The translations under genes were made by a program, and so were the position numbers. A DNA stretch of 64,000 bases from assembly GCF_000710035.2 (NCBI RefSeq), contig NZ_JMJJ01000010.1, forward strand, positions 124,001 through 188,000, given 5' to 3'. Position 1 is the stretch's first letter. Each line of letters starts with the position of its first letter. Under the pieces are notes generated by a model. It searched no databases. It saw only the letters and a program-made list of their open reading frames with translations, and was not told where the DNA came from. This document shows, piece by piece, positions 50,288 to 59,451 of this stretch. This DNA comes from Pantoea ananatis LMG 2665 (GTDB lineage Bacteria > Pseudomonadota > Gammaproteobacteria > Enterobacterales > Enterobacteriaceae).

Positions 50288-50608
50288 TCAGGGGCGAACG
50301 TATAAAGCGCCCCGCGACTGCTGTTCAATAATGTAGGTTATGGCGGCGGGCACGACGCGAAAGTGGGATGGCAGCATGCTGACGTCAATATTTTGTGCCC
50401 GGAGGGCGTTATTGCAGAGTAACAGCGTCACGCTCGGCGCTTTCTTAAGGGCATCTGAAATCGTCCTGCCAGTCACATCACCTGCCGCGTCGCCATTAAA
50501 AACGATGGCGATATCCCCGTCAAAATCCTCTTCTTTAAGCAGATTGCCAGCATTAGCCAGGGCGTGAGCAATGCGATTTTTATCAGGTACATGCAAAATG
50601 ATTTTCAT
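50288..50608 (-). CDS. DsrE-family protein
   Basis: 106 residues of the small DsrE/DsrF-like fold: MKIILHVPDKNRIAHALANA, IAIVFNGDAAG and SVTLLLCNNALRAQNIDVSM with a conserved Cys. Family members carry sulfur in trafficking. It converges with the SQR gene, 10 bases from its stop. Confidence 0.8.
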   Translation of the reverse strand: MKIILHVPDKNRIAHALANAGNLLKEEDFDGDIAIVFNGDAAGDVTGRTISDALKKAPSVTLLLCNNALRAQNIDVSMLPSHFRVVPAAITYIIEQQSRGALYVRP

Positions 50609-50785
50609 TCTGGGCCTCAGGTTGTTATCGCGACGGGCGAAAAACGAATGGCTCAGAATAAAACAGCGTGAGGATCGGATAAATGTGATGAGTGAAAGAA
50701 AATATGTCGTCGACGATGATTTCTAAAAAAAGAAAAATAGCGGCTCTGATAAATTCGAAATTGCTGTGTGCGTCTTTTTTTAAAA

Positions 50786-50804
50786 AAAGGGGAGTTACCC
50801 CTTT
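50786..50804 (-). terminator. Intrinsic terminator of phenolic acid decarboxylase
   Basis: AAAGGGG/CCCCTTT stem (50786-50792 with 50798-50804), 5-base loop, followed on the minus strand by a T-rich tail (50788-50782). Confidence 0.8.
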
Positions 50805-50813
50805 AATAGCTAA

Positions 50814-51323
50814 TTATTTTTTCAGATTTTCAGGGAAATTGGCAGGTAATTCACTCGCCGCGCAGGCTATCACGTCATCGTTATTTTTTCCCGCATCGTG
50901 GACAAAGGTGATAGTCGCGAACTCATCAATGACTTCTATTGGATAAGTCGGGCCGGCATCGCGGTACTGCGCCATTTCGTCCAGATGATCGTTCTGGAAG
51001 CAGACGGTGCGTTCAGGATTATTCATGACCCAGCGCGGGAAGAAGATGGTGCCATGAAACAGCTTGTCGCCCAGGTTGGCAATCAGGCTGACACTGGTGC
51101 CGGTCGGTTCAGTCCAGGACACTTTATAGATGTCTTCACCGACGCAGACAATATAGACATGCTGGTCTTTCACCCAGCGGTTGCCCACCATGCCGCTATG
51201 AATACGGTAATCGACGGTGTCTTCGTTTTTAATATACAGCTCGTAATTCCAGCCATTGTCATAGGTATAAACCAGATGTTTACCGATGAAACCGTCAAGA
51301 TTGTGTTTGTTGAATTTGCTCAT
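50814..51323 (-). CDS. padC: Phenolic acid decarboxylase
   Basis: 169 residues, the usual length. Lipocalin-like PAD fold: FIGKHLVYTYDNGWNYELYI, VDYRIHSGMVGNRWVKDQ, YKVSWTEPTGTSVSLIANL, FHGTIFFPRWV, including the Tyr, Arg and Glu residues of the cofactor-free active site. It decarboxylates ferulic and p-coumaric acids to vinylphenols, a detoxification of plant phenolics. Divergent LysR gene is the probable regulator. Confidence 0.94.
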   Translation of the reverse strand: MSKFNKHNLDGFIGKHLVYTYDNGWNYELYIKNEDTVDYRIHSGMVGNRWVKDQHVYIVCVGEDIYKVSWTEPTGTSVSLIANLGDKLFHGTIFFPRWVMNNPERTVCFQNDHLDEMAQYRDAGPTYPIEVIDEFATITFVHDAGKNNDDVIACAASELPANFPENLKK

Positions 51324-51359
51324 TATTTGTTCTCCTCTGTGGTTGAAACCAGCTTACCC

Positions 51360-51374
51360 ATTCACTTTGTGAAT
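51360..51374. promoter_or_regulatory. Palindrome between padC and its LysR gene
   Basis: ATTCACTTTGTGAAT (6-3-6 perfect arms) lies 36 bases before padC and 48 bases before the LysR start, fitting a LysR-type binding site (T-N11-A form). Confidence 0.5.
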
Positions 51375-51421
51375 TAAAAACGCTAATTTATGATGAAATT
51401 GATTCAAAAATTGGATGGGTT

Positions 51422-52291
51422 ATGCATAAAACCACACTGGAGCAGTGGAGCCTGTTGGACAAGGTGGTGCGAGAGGGCAGTTTTGCCAGAGCGGCGAGTC
51501 TGACCAACCGCAGTCAGTCATCCGTCAGCTATAACCTTGCTATGTTGCAGCAGCGCATAGGGATTACGCTGTTACATGCAGAGGGGCGCAAGGCGGTGCT
51601 GACGCCCGCAGGCGAGTTGCTGCTGGCGCAGGTGCGCCCGCTACTGAAAGCTTTTCATTCACTGGAGGCGTTTGCGGGATCAATACGCAGCGGCGTCAGA
51701 ACAAAGCTGGATCTGGTGGTTGACAGCATCTTTCCGCGTCGACAACTGTTTTCCGTCCTTAAGGCTTTTCAGCAATGCCATCCTCATACTCAGATCAACC
51801 TGACCGAGGTGCTGGAAACCAACACCGATTACGCCGAGGCCGACGTGATGGTGGTGACCCAGCGCCAGGATATGGCCGGGCGGGGAGAGTGGTTGATGAA
51901 TGTGGATTTCGTCGCCGTGGCGCACTGCGACCATCCCTTGCATCAGCATGGCGGCATCCTGGATGAAGAACGGTTGGCACAGTATCCGCTGATTCGCATT
52001 GCCGACCGGGAACATTTCACCGTGCAGGATGAGAGCAGCAATGGCGATTACTGGTCGTTTTCGACTATTGAGGCAGCGGTAGAGGCGGTGGTGCACCAGG
52101 TGGGTTATGGCTGGATCCCCTTCGAGCGCATCGAACATGAACTGGCGCAGGGAACACTAAAAATATTGCCCTTACAGCACGGCGTTCGTCGTGCCACCCC
52201 GCTGCACTTAATGATTAAGAAAGACATCCTGACGCTGGATCCACAAATTGTTACCCTGCTCGATCTGCTGAAAAACGCCACCCGTTCGTGA
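51422..52291 (+). CDS. LysR-family regulator, probable padC activator
   Basis: 289 residues. Helix-turn-helix WSLLDKVVREGSFARAASLT followed by NRSQSSVSYNLAMLQQRIG; effector domain with LDLVVDSIFPRRQLFSVLKA and VVHQVGYGWIPFERIEHEL. Divergent from padC with 98 bases between starts. Note that classical padC regulators in Gram-positives are PadR repressors; here LysR control is inferred from position. Confidence 0.85.
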   Translation: MHKTTLEQWSLLDKVVREGSFARAASLTNRSQSSVSYNLAMLQQRIGITLLHAEGRKAVLTPAGELLLAQVRPLLKAFHSLEAFAGSIRSGVRTKLDLVVDSIFPRRQLFSVLKAFQQCHPHTQINLTEVLETNTDYAEADVMVVTQRQDMAGRGEWLMNVDFVAVAHCDHPLHQHGGILDEERLAQYPLIRIADREHFTVQDESSNGDYWSFSTIEAAVEAVVHQVGYGWIPFERIEHELAQGTLKILPLQHGVRRATPLHLMIKKDILTLDPQIVTLLDLLKNATRS

Positions 52292-52326
52292 CAGAGGGAT
52301 CGCGATGAGGAACGCGTCTTCAGGGG

Positions 52327-52758
52327 CTATTTGTCACCGTTCAACGCAAGGAGCAGGGCATCCAGCGAATCTGGCGCGTGCGGATATCCGTTTTTTACCT
52401 CGTGAACGTCCCAGGACATTGCATCCTCAAGGCAGAAATCGCCTGCGCACTGCAACGCGAGGTCTTCATCTAACAGCCCAATCGGTAGCCAGATCAGGGG
52501 GCGGCCGCGCAACAGGTTCGGCACCGTCGAGCCACAGTGCCTGCAGAAGTCATTACGGTATCCCTGCGGGCGACGCCAACTGCTAATATCGGCTTCACCG
52601 GCCAGCCAGCTAAACTGATCGGCATGCACCAGCGTGGCCAGGTTATGGCCGGTACCGGTCTGACGGCGGCACAGCGAACAGTGACAGCGGTAAAAATGGC
52701 TGGGTTGTTGAGCCAGCTTAAAAACGACCGTTCCGCATAAACAACGTCCAGAAATCAT
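52327..52758 (-). CDS. GFA (glutathione-dependent formaldehyde-activating) family protein
   Basis: 143 residues with Zn-binding cysteine pattern of the GFA/CENP-V fold: GRCLCGTVVFKL, FYRCHCSLCRRQTG and RNDFCRHCGSTVPNL. Most members have unknown substrates; the name comes from a glutathione/formaldehyde enzyme. Stands alone, convergent with the LysR gene. Confidence 0.85.
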   Translation of the reverse strand: MISGRCLCGTVVFKLAQQPSHFYRCHCSLCRRQTGTGHNLATLVHADQFSWLAGEADISSWRRPQGYRNDFCRHCGSTVPNLLRGRPLIWLPIGLLDEDLALQCAGDFCLEDAMSWDVHEVKNGYPHAPDSLDALLLALNGDK

Positions 52759-52795
52759 CCTTTTTTCCCTGAATGCGCCAACCCTAAGGCGGTGT

Positions 52796-53686
52796 TTAGT
52801 GTGCCCGCTTTTTGGCCCAGTAAGCCATAAAGTTAATCGCGTCGCGATCGACGCCGCGCTCCCCTATCAGGTGGCGGCGTAATAGCTTCACCACGGTCGA
52901 TTCGGCCGCTACCCAACCGTAAAATTCCGTGTTGCGGCCCTGAGCACGGTCCCACAGCAATTCGCCTTCTGCCTCTTCCTGCACGTCCTGCTGGTGGCCG
53001 CCATCGGGAACGTTAACCCGGGATTTTATTGCCTCAACCAGGCATTCCCCGTGTGAAGCAAATGCAGGTTTTCGCGGCAACCAGACGATGTCGGCAAAGG
53101 TATAGGCGTGCAGATCGACGCAATCTTCCGCATCCGGGACTTCAAAAAAGGCCTGAACCCGAGGCGGGTTTTCCTGTCGGGACAGTCTTTCCAGAATGCC
53201 TTTCGCCGCGGGTAATGCGGTTTCATCGGCAATCAGTAACGCATTACGCAGCGCATCCGGCGGCGTCCATTCATATCCGCCGCTGTCAGATTCACAGGCC
53301 GCATTGGGCGCAACGATCACCAGGCTGTCACCCGGTTCAGCATTGATCGCCCAGGCCGATGCCGGGCCTTCCGTACCGTGGCTGACAAACTCAATCGTCA
53401 ACTCCTGGCGCTCAGGATCGAGATGACGCAGCGTATAGGTGCGCAACAGCGGACGCTTCTCTTTTGGCAGCGACAGAATGGTCTGGTACCACTCGCCATC
53501 ATTGGGAAGCGCAGGCATGCTGCCATCTTCCGCCGGCAGCAAAATTTTGATCCGCTGATCGGGCGCGTCAGACTTCATCTGCGCCACGTCAGGCCCGTTG
53601 AACACCAGGCTCAGCATTGAGGGAGAAAGATGACGCTTGCGTGCCAGTTTTACGTCAAACAGGCGGTAGCTATGGGCTTCAGCCAT
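52796..53686 (-). CDS. Siderophore-interacting protein, ViuB/YqjH-type ferric reductase
   Basis: 296 residues. FAD-binding domain with RTYTLRHLDPERQELTIEF and an NAD(P)-binding SIP domain with LLIADETALPAAKGILERL. The extended C-terminus WDRAQGRNTEFYGWVAAEST fits SIP proteins, which reduce ferric siderophores in the cytosol to free iron. It follows the ShiF-like gene by 15 bases, so both are transcribed from the Fur-type promoter divergent from iucA. Confidence 0.9.
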   Translation of the reverse strand: MAEAHSYRLFDVKLARKRHLSPSMLSLVFNGPDVAQMKSDAPDQRIKILLPAEDGSMPALPNDGEWYQTILSLPKEKRPLLRTYTLRHLDPERQELTIEFVSHGTEGPASAWAINAEPGDSLVIVAPNAACESDSGGYEWTPPDALRNALLIADETALPAAKGILERLSRQENPPRVQAFFEVPDAEDCVDLHAYTFADIVWLPRKPAFASHGECLVEAIKSRVNVPDGGHQQDVQEEAEGELLWDRAQGRNTEFYGWVAAESTVVKLLRRHLIGERGVDRDAINFMAYWAKKRAH

Positions 53687-53701
53687 CGTCGTTCCTTTTG
53701 G

Positions 53702-54913
53702 TTAATGAGCCGATAAGGTTGAGCGGCGACGTGCACGCCAGATCACACCTGACATCGCCACGAACAGCAGGGCAGCGCTGAATGCGGCAGCGATCAGCGC
53801 CGTTGCGCCCTGTGACTGCGACACCAGGGGAACCAGCAGCGCGCACAATCCGTAGCCTAAGGTATGGCTGGTGGCTATCCAGCCGGCACCGGCACCGTCT
53901 GCCAGCCTGTCATTTAGCAGCAGCTGATAAGCCGGCGTACCCAGTGCAGCACCAAACGAAAGCAGGGCACAGCCGGTGTAAAACAGCCAGAGCGGTGTGC
54001 TCAGCATCATCGCCAGACCCAGAGACATCAACAGCCCTGCGCTCAGCAACAGCGCAAGCGGCGTCAGTAACTGGGGTCGCAGTACCATAAACTGGGCGCC
54101 CAGTGAGGAGATGGCCGCCACGCTCAGCAGCCAGGCAACCTGATGGCTGATTGCGGCGGTATCACCGCTAAACTGTCTGGCCAGTGCCGGGGATAAGCCC
54201 AACTGCATCAGGCTCACCGTGGCCGCCAGCAGCAGAGCGCACAGCAGATAGGGCAGACAATCGATGCGCAGGCGGGCATTCCTGCGCGCCACCGCAGGCT
54301 GTGGCTCGGTTCCGCGCAACGGCAACAACATAGCCAGCGCCAGCAACGGCGCAACGACCAGTAACACCAGCGGTGCCATCGGGTGAATGACTAACATTCC
54401 GGCAGCGCACAGCGGGCCAAACAGCCTGCCGCAGCTCAGACCGGAGCTGATGGTCGCCAGCGCCGTCATGCGCTTGCCTTCACCGGCACGGTTTAGCGCC
54501 CATACCTGGCACGCCGGAACCATCGCCGACACCATCAGGCCATAAATCACCCTGGCAATAATTAATATACCTAATCCAATCGGAGCACTGACCGCCCGCG
54601 TGGAAAGAAGTGCGCAGCCCATAGCGAGTAGCAAAAAACTTGCGCCATAACCGGCCAGTGACCACAGCACGACCGGTTTGCTGCCGAGACGCGCAATCTG
54701 TTTTCCCCACCACGGCGATGAGGGCAAAAACAGCATAGAGCCGAGCGTTAACAATCCCGCCCAGACCGAAAGACTTAAACTGGTCTGTGCAACCAGCATC
54801 GGGATAGCCACCAGCAAACCATTCTGTCCGACGCCCAGCAGTCCGGCGCTTAATGCTAAAGGCCAGTTAGGTAAGGCTTTTTGTGGCGTAGCGGTCAGTT
54901 CAAGAGATGTCAC
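53702..54913 (-). CDS. shiF: MFS transporter ShiF, aerobactin-associated
   Basis: 403 residues, 12 TM segments, MFS motifs at GKQIARLGSKPVVLW and the C-half. The place, divergent from iucA and upstream of the aerobactin genes, is that of ShiF in E. coli and Shigella aerobactin islands, where a role in siderophore secretion is suspected. Identity is based on position plus family. Confidence 0.8.
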   Translation of the reverse strand: MTSLELTATPQKALPNWPLALSAGLLGVGQNGLLVAIPMLVAQTSLSLSVWAGLLTLGSMLFLPSSPWWGKQIARLGSKPVVLWSLAGYGASFLLLAMGCALLSTRAVSAPIGLGILIIARVIYGLMVSAMVPACQVWALNRAGEGKRMTALATISSGLSCGRLFGPLCAAGMLVIHPMAPLVLLVVAPLLALAMLLPLRGTEPQPAVARRNARLRIDCLPYLLCALLLAATVSLMQLGLSPALARQFSGDTAAISHQVAWLLSVAAISSLGAQFMVLRPQLLTPLALLLSAGLLMSLGLAMMLSTPLWLFYTGCALLSFGAALGTPAYQLLLNDRLADGAGAGWIATSHTLGYGLCALLVPLVSQSQGATALIAAAFSAALLFVAMSGVIWRARRRSTLSAH

Positions 54914-54984
54914 AATGTTGCTAACCCGTATCTTTGTTGTATGTATTTGTAAAATTTATTCCGCCAATTCTAACAATTGTCGTT

Positions 54985-55050
54985 GATAATGAGAACTGTT
55001 ATCGGCAGAATTCGCATTATCATAACGCCTGGAAATTGTTTGATAATGAT
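54985..55050. promoter_or_regulatory. Fur-box cluster of the divergent shiF/iucA promoter
   Basis: GATAATGAGAACTGTTATC (54985-55003) matches 15 of 19 bases of the Fur consensus. Further Fur-type hexamers follow: ATTATC at 55016-55021 and GATAAT at 55042-55047, the last overlapping the iucA start. Overlapping boxes are typical of the aerobactin promoter. Confidence 0.78.
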
Positions 55051-56770
55051 TCAATCGACGCACAATGGATCCTGGGATGTGGCCGCACAGTGCTTCCTGA
55101 ATTCCCTGATCCGTGAAACCAAGGACTGGCGACTCAGCCAGGGTGAACCCGCCGAGTTAGTGATTCCGTTGGCGGAAGAGAAGGCCCTACACTTTAAGGT
55201 GGCTTACTTTTCTCCTACCCAGCATCACCGTTTTGCCTTCCCGGCCCGGCTGGTCACTCACCGTGGCAGCGAGACGGTGACGTTCGCCACCGTTGCCAGA
55301 CTGATTGTCGATAAACTGCAACATCAGCAACAGCTGCCCGCTCCCGGCTGTGAGGCGTTTTATCAGCGCGTGATGGAAAGCCATGCGCATACCGCTGAGG
55401 CAACGGCTGCCCGCCACGACTGGCGAGGCCTGCGTGAGAAAGCCCTGAACTTTGCCGAAGCAGAGCAGGCCCTGCTGGTCGGGCACGCCTTCCATCCGGC
55501 ACCCAAATCACATGAACCTTTTACGCAGCAGCAGGCCGAACGTTACCTGCCTGATTTTGCGCCACATTTTCCGTTACGCTGGTTTGCGGTGGATAAAGAC
55601 CAGTTGGCGGGTGACAGCCTGCAGCTGACGTTGCAGCAGCGCCTGACGCGCTTTGCGGCAGAAAACGCGCCGCAGTTACTGCATGCGCTAACCGATCGGC
55701 AGTGGCTGTTCCCGCTCCATCCCTGGCAGGCGGACTATCTGCTCCAGCAGACCTGGTGTCAGCAACTGGTGGAAAAAGGCCTGGTTACTGACCTGGGTGA
55801 AGCCGGTGCGCCCTGGCTGCCCACCACCTCATCGCGTTCGCTGTACTGCGCGACCAGCCGCGACATGATCAAGTTTTCCCTGAGCGTGCGGCTGACAAAC
55901 TCCGTCCGCACCCTGTCGGTCAAAGAGGTCAAACGCGGCATGCGGTTGGCGCGTCTGGCGCAGACCGACCGCTGGCAGGACATGCAGGCACGCTTCCCGG
56001 CGTTTCGCGTGATGCAGGAAGATGGCTGGGCCGGACTGCGCGATGCGCAGGGCACGATTATGGAAGAGAGCCTGTTCGCACTGCGTGAAAACCTGATTGT
56101 CGACAGGCCGCAGAGCCAGACCAACGTGCTGGTTTCCCTGACGCAGTCCGCGCCGGACGGCGGCGACTCACTGCTGTCTGCCGCAGTAAAGCGCCTGAGC
56201 CAGCGCCTGCACATCAGCGAAAAACAGGCTGCGCATGCCTGGGTCGACGCCTACTGTCAGCAGGTGCTGAAGCCCCTGTTTACCGCCGAAGCCGATTACG
56301 GCCTGGTGCTGTTAGCCCATCAGCAAAATATCCTGGTGGAAATGGAGCAGGACCTGCCGGTTGGCCTGATTTATCGCGACTGCCAGGGCAGCGCCTTTAT
56401 GCCTCACGCCGCAGGCTGGCTGGACATGATTGGCGAAGCGCAGGCGGAAAACGTCTTTAGTCGCGAGCAGCTGCTGCGCTACTTCCCCTATTACCTGTTA
56501 GTGAATTCTACCTTTGCCGTCACGGCGGCACTGGGCGCGGCGGGCATGGACAGTGAAACCCATTTGATGGCGCGGGTACGCGATGCGTTAAGTGCGCTAC
56601 GTAACGAGGTCACGCACAAGGGCTGCCTGGATTACGTGCTGGAAAGCCCGCACTGGAACGTCAAGGGCAACTTCTTCTGTTACCTGCACGATCACAATGA
56701 AAACACCATCGTCGATCCGTCGGTGATCTACTTCGACTTCATCAACCCACTGCTGTCTCAGGAGCGCTAA
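55046..56770 (+). CDS. iucA: Aerobactin synthetase subunit IucA
   Basis: 574 residues from ATG 55046. NIS synthetase type A: DVAAQCFLNSLIRETKDW near the start, HAFHPAPKSHEPF, FPLHPWQADYLLQQ, SSRSLYCATSRDMIKFSLSV and LAHQQNILVEM. It condenses citrate with N6-acetyl-N6-hydroxylysine. Earlier in-frame starts (54977, 54989) would place the start inside the Fur box and are rejected. The stop is directly followed by iucB. Confidence 0.96.
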   Translation: MIQSTHNGSWDVAAQCFLNSLIRETKDWRLSQGEPAELVIPLAEEKALHFKVAYFSPTQHHRFAFPARLVTHRGSETVTFATVARLIVDKLQHQQQLPAPGCEAFYQRVMESHAHTAEATAARHDWRGLREKALNFAEAEQALLVGHAFHPAPKSHEPFTQQQAERYLPDFAPHFPLRWFAVDKDQLAGDSLQLTLQQRLTRFAAENAPQLLHALTDRQWLFPLHPWQADYLLQQTWCQQLVEKGLVTDLGEAGAPWLPTTSSRSLYCATSRDMIKFSLSVRLTNSVRTLSVKEVKRGMRLARLAQTDRWQDMQARFPAFRVMQEDGWAGLRDAQGTIMEESLFALRENLIVDRPQSQTNVLVSLTQSAPDGGDSLLSAAVKRLSQRLHISEKQAAHAWVDAYCQQVLKPLFTAEADYGLVLLAHQQNILVEMEQDLPVGLIYRDCQGSAFMPHAAGWLDMIGEAQAENVFSREQLLRYFPYYLLVNSTFAVTAALGAAGMDSETHLMARVRDALSALRNEVTHKGCLDYVLESPHWNVKGNFFCYLHDHNENTIVDPSVIYFDFINPLLSQER

Positions 56771-57718
56771 ATGTCTCAGGCAACGATTGTTCACAGCGGC
56801 CACGGCCTGCGTTGCGAAAAGTCAGGAAAAACCCTGAATCTGGGTTGGGGACAGGACAACAGTGCGGTGCTGCATTTTGCCGGTCCACTGCCCGAAGGCT
56901 GGCTGCGTGACGCGCTGGATCAGATGTTTATCGCTGCCCCGCAGCTTTCTGCCGTGGTGCTGCCCTTCGCAGAGTGGCGTGAAGAGCCTCAGGCGCTGGC
57001 GCTGTTTGCGGCCCTGAAAAGCGATATCGTCCACCGCGAGACGTTCTGGCAACTGCCGCTGTGGTTGTCTGCGCCTCGTCAGCAGGCCTCCGGCGAGATG
57101 GTATTTGATGCCGAACGTGAGATCTATTTTCCCCAGCGCCCAGCGCGACCTGATGGCGAAGTGTATCGCCGTTACGATCCGCGCGTACGGCGCACGCTGA
57201 GCTTCCGCGTGGCCGATCCTGCCCGGGATGCCGAAGCGTTTACCCGCTGGATGAACGATCCGCGCGTGGATTACTTCTGGGAGCAGAGCGGATCGCTGGC
57301 CACTCAGACCGCCTATCTTGAACGCCAGCTCGGCAGCAGCTATGCCTTTCCGCTGATTGGCTGTTTTGATGACGAGCCCTTCAGCTACTTTGAAATTTAC
57401 TGGGCGGCGGAAGATCGTATCGGGCGGCACTACAGCTGGCAGCCGTACGATCGCGGTTTGCATCTGCTGGTGGGGGAGCCGCAGTGGCGCGGGCCGCACT
57501 TTGTGCAGAGCTGGCTGCGCGGCATCAGCCACTATCTGCTGCTGGATAATCCGCAAACTCAGCGCCTGGTGCTGGAACCACGGGCGGATAATCAGCGCCT
57601 GTTTCGTCACCTTGAACCCGCGGGCTATACCACCATGAAAGAGTTCGACTTTCCGCACAAGCGCTCTCGCCTGGTGATGACCCAGCGCGCCCGTTTCTTC
57701 AGCGAGGTGGGCCTGTGA
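56771..57718 (+). CDS. iucB: N6-hydroxylysine acetyltransferase IucB
   Basis: 315 residues with a C-terminal GNAT domain of the siderophore type: FTRWMNDPRVDYFWEQSGSL, FSYFEIYWAAEDRIGRHYSW, RGPHFVQSWLRGISHYLLLD and LEPRADNQRLFRHLEPAGY. It acetylates N6-hydroxylysine from IucD. Starts directly after the iucA stop; its TGA shares a base with the iucC ATG (TGATG). Confidence 0.95.
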   Translation: MSQATIVHSGHGLRCEKSGKTLNLGWGQDNSAVLHFAGPLPEGWLRDALDQMFIAAPQLSAVVLPFAEWREEPQALALFAALKSDIVHRETFWQLPLWLSAPRQQASGEMVFDAEREIYFPQRPARPDGEVYRRYDPRVRRTLSFRVADPARDAEAFTRWMNDPRVDYFWEQSGSLATQTAYLERQLGSSYAFPLIGCFDDEPFSYFEIYWAAEDRIGRHYSWQPYDRGLHLLVGEPQWRGPHFVQSWLRGISHYLLLDNPQTQRLVLEPRADNQRLFRHLEPAGYTTMKEFDFPHKRSRLVMTQRARFFSEVGL

Positions 57719-59448
57719 TGAATTCGCACGCATGGGAAACCGTTAACCGTCAGCTGGTGGCAAAAATGCTGGCCGAGCTGGAGTACGAGCAGGTCTTTCA
57801 GGCTCAGCCGCAGGGCGACAACCGTTACTGCATCAGTCTGCCGGGTGCCGAATGGCAGTTCACCGCCGAGCGGGGCATCTGGGGCTGGTTATGGATAGAT
57901 GCACAAAGCCTGCGCTGTGCGGATGAGCCGGTACTGGCCCAGACGCTGCTGTGCCAGCTACAGCCGGTGCTGTCGATGAGCGATGCCACGGTGGCGGAAC
58001 ATATGCAGGATCTCTATGCCACGCTGCGCGGCGATCTTCAGCTTATGCAGGCACGCCAGGGCATGAGTGCCGATGCGCTGATTGATATGGATGCCGACCG
58101 CCTGCAGTGCCTGCTCAGCGGGCACCCTAAGTTTGCCTTTAATAAAGGCCGTCGCGGATGGGGACAAGAGGCGCTGGCGCGCTACGCACCCGAATATATG
58201 AATACCTTCCGCCTGCACTGGCTGGCGGTAAAGCGTGATCATATGGTCTGGCGCTGCGACAGCGAGCTGGACATCCAGCAGTTGTTGCAGGCTGCGATGG
58301 ACAGCGCCGAATATACGCGTTTCACCGAGGCCTGGCAGGCGCAGGGGCTGGACGACAGCTGGCTGCCTTTGCCGGTGCATCCCTGGCAGTGGCAGCAAAA
58401 AATCGCGCTCGATTTTGTCGCGGATCTGGCCACGGGCAATATGCTGTCGCTGGGTGAATTCGGCGATCGCTGGCTGGCGCAACAGTCACTGCGCACCTTG
58501 ACCAACGCCAGCCGTCAGGGCGGGCTGGATATCAAACTGCCGCTTACCATTTACAACACCTCCTGCTATCGCGGTATTCCGGGCAAATATATCGCGGCGG
58601 GCCCGCTGGCCTCCCGCTGGCTACAAAACGTCTTTGCCACCGACACGACGCTGCAGCAGAGCGGGGCGGTGATCCTAGCGGGGCGGTGATCCTATGTTTC
58701 CCATCGCGGCTACGGCGCGTTGCCCGAAGCCCCCTATCGCTACCAGGAAATGCTGGGCGTGATCTGGCGTGAAAATCCGTCGCGCTGGCTGCACGCGGAC
58801 GAAACGCCAATTCTGATGGCCACGCTGATGGAGTGCGATGAAAACAACCAGCCGCTTATCGGCGCCTACATTGCCCGCTCGGGCCTGAGCGCCGAGGCCT
58901 GGTTAAGTCAGATGTTCCGCGTGGCCGTGGTGCCGCTGTATCACCTGCTGTGCCGTTATGGCGTGGCGCTGATCGCACACGGGCAAAATATTACGCTGGC
59001 GATGAAAGACGGCGTACCCCAGCGCGTATTGCTGAAAGATTTTCAGGGCGATATGCGTCTGGTAAAGGACGATTTTCCGGAGATGGACTCTCTGCCTCAG
59101 GACGTCCGCGATGTGACGGCACGCCTGAGTGCTGACTATTTGATTCATGATTTGCAGACTGGCCATTTTGTCACGGTCCTGCGTTTTATTTCGCCGTTAA
59201 TGGCGCGCCTTGGCGTTCCGGAACGACGTTTTTACCAACTGCTTGCCGCAGTGTTGAGCGACTATATGCAGGACCATCCGCAACTGTCGGCGCGTTTTGC
59301 GCTTTTCTCACTCTTCAAGCCACAAATCATTCGTGTCGTGCTGAACCCGGTAAAACTCACCTGGCCCGATCAGGACGGCGGAAGCCGTATGTTGCCCAAT
59401 TACCTGGAAAATCTGCAAAACCCGCTGTGGCTGGTTACCAAGGACTGA
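57718..59448 (+). pseudogene. iucC: Aerobactin synthase IucC, interrupted by in-frame TGA
   Basis: The product is NIS synthetase type C, which adds the second hydroxamate arm to make aerobactin. The 5' part (57718-58689) gives 323 residues: AEHMQDLYATLRGDLQLMQA, FNKGRRGWGQEALARYAPEY, LPVHPWQWQQKIALDF and the conserved NTSCYRGIPGKY. It ends SGAVILAGR then TGA (58687-58689). The 3' part continues in the same frame (from 58690: SYVSHRGYGALPEAPYRYQE) to 59448 with all C-terminal blocks intact. Known IucC reads ILGEPAAGYVSH here: the GEPAAG codons are replaced by a second copy of the upstream 17 bases. Total length would be 576 codons against about 580. Unless the stop is read through or is an assembly error, the gene is broken. 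Confidence 0.88.
58661..58694 (+). repeat. 17-bp perfect tandem duplication inside iucC
   Basis: GCGGGGCGGTGATCCTA occurs at 58661-58677 and again at 58678-58694. The second copy is out of phase by one base relative to codons and creates the TGA at 58687. The right edge rejoins native sequence at a CTA shared by repeat and expected original codons. Confidence 0.95.
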
Positions 59449-59451
59449 ATC

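Noticed and set aside
54977..55045. Longer N-terminus of IucA from TTG 54977 or ATG 54989
   Set aside because: It would start inside the Fur box and adds residues not found in the family; ATG 55046 fits the known IucA length.
58720..59448. Downstream half of iucC as an independent gene starting at TTG 58720
   Set aside because: It is in the same frame as the upstream half, has no ribosome binding site, and aligns with the C-terminal part of IucC; it is the remainder of the interrupted gene.
57715..59448. Frameshift as the cause of the iucC interruption
   Set aside because: Both halves are in one frame; the defect is an in-frame TGA created by the 17-bp duplication, not a shift.
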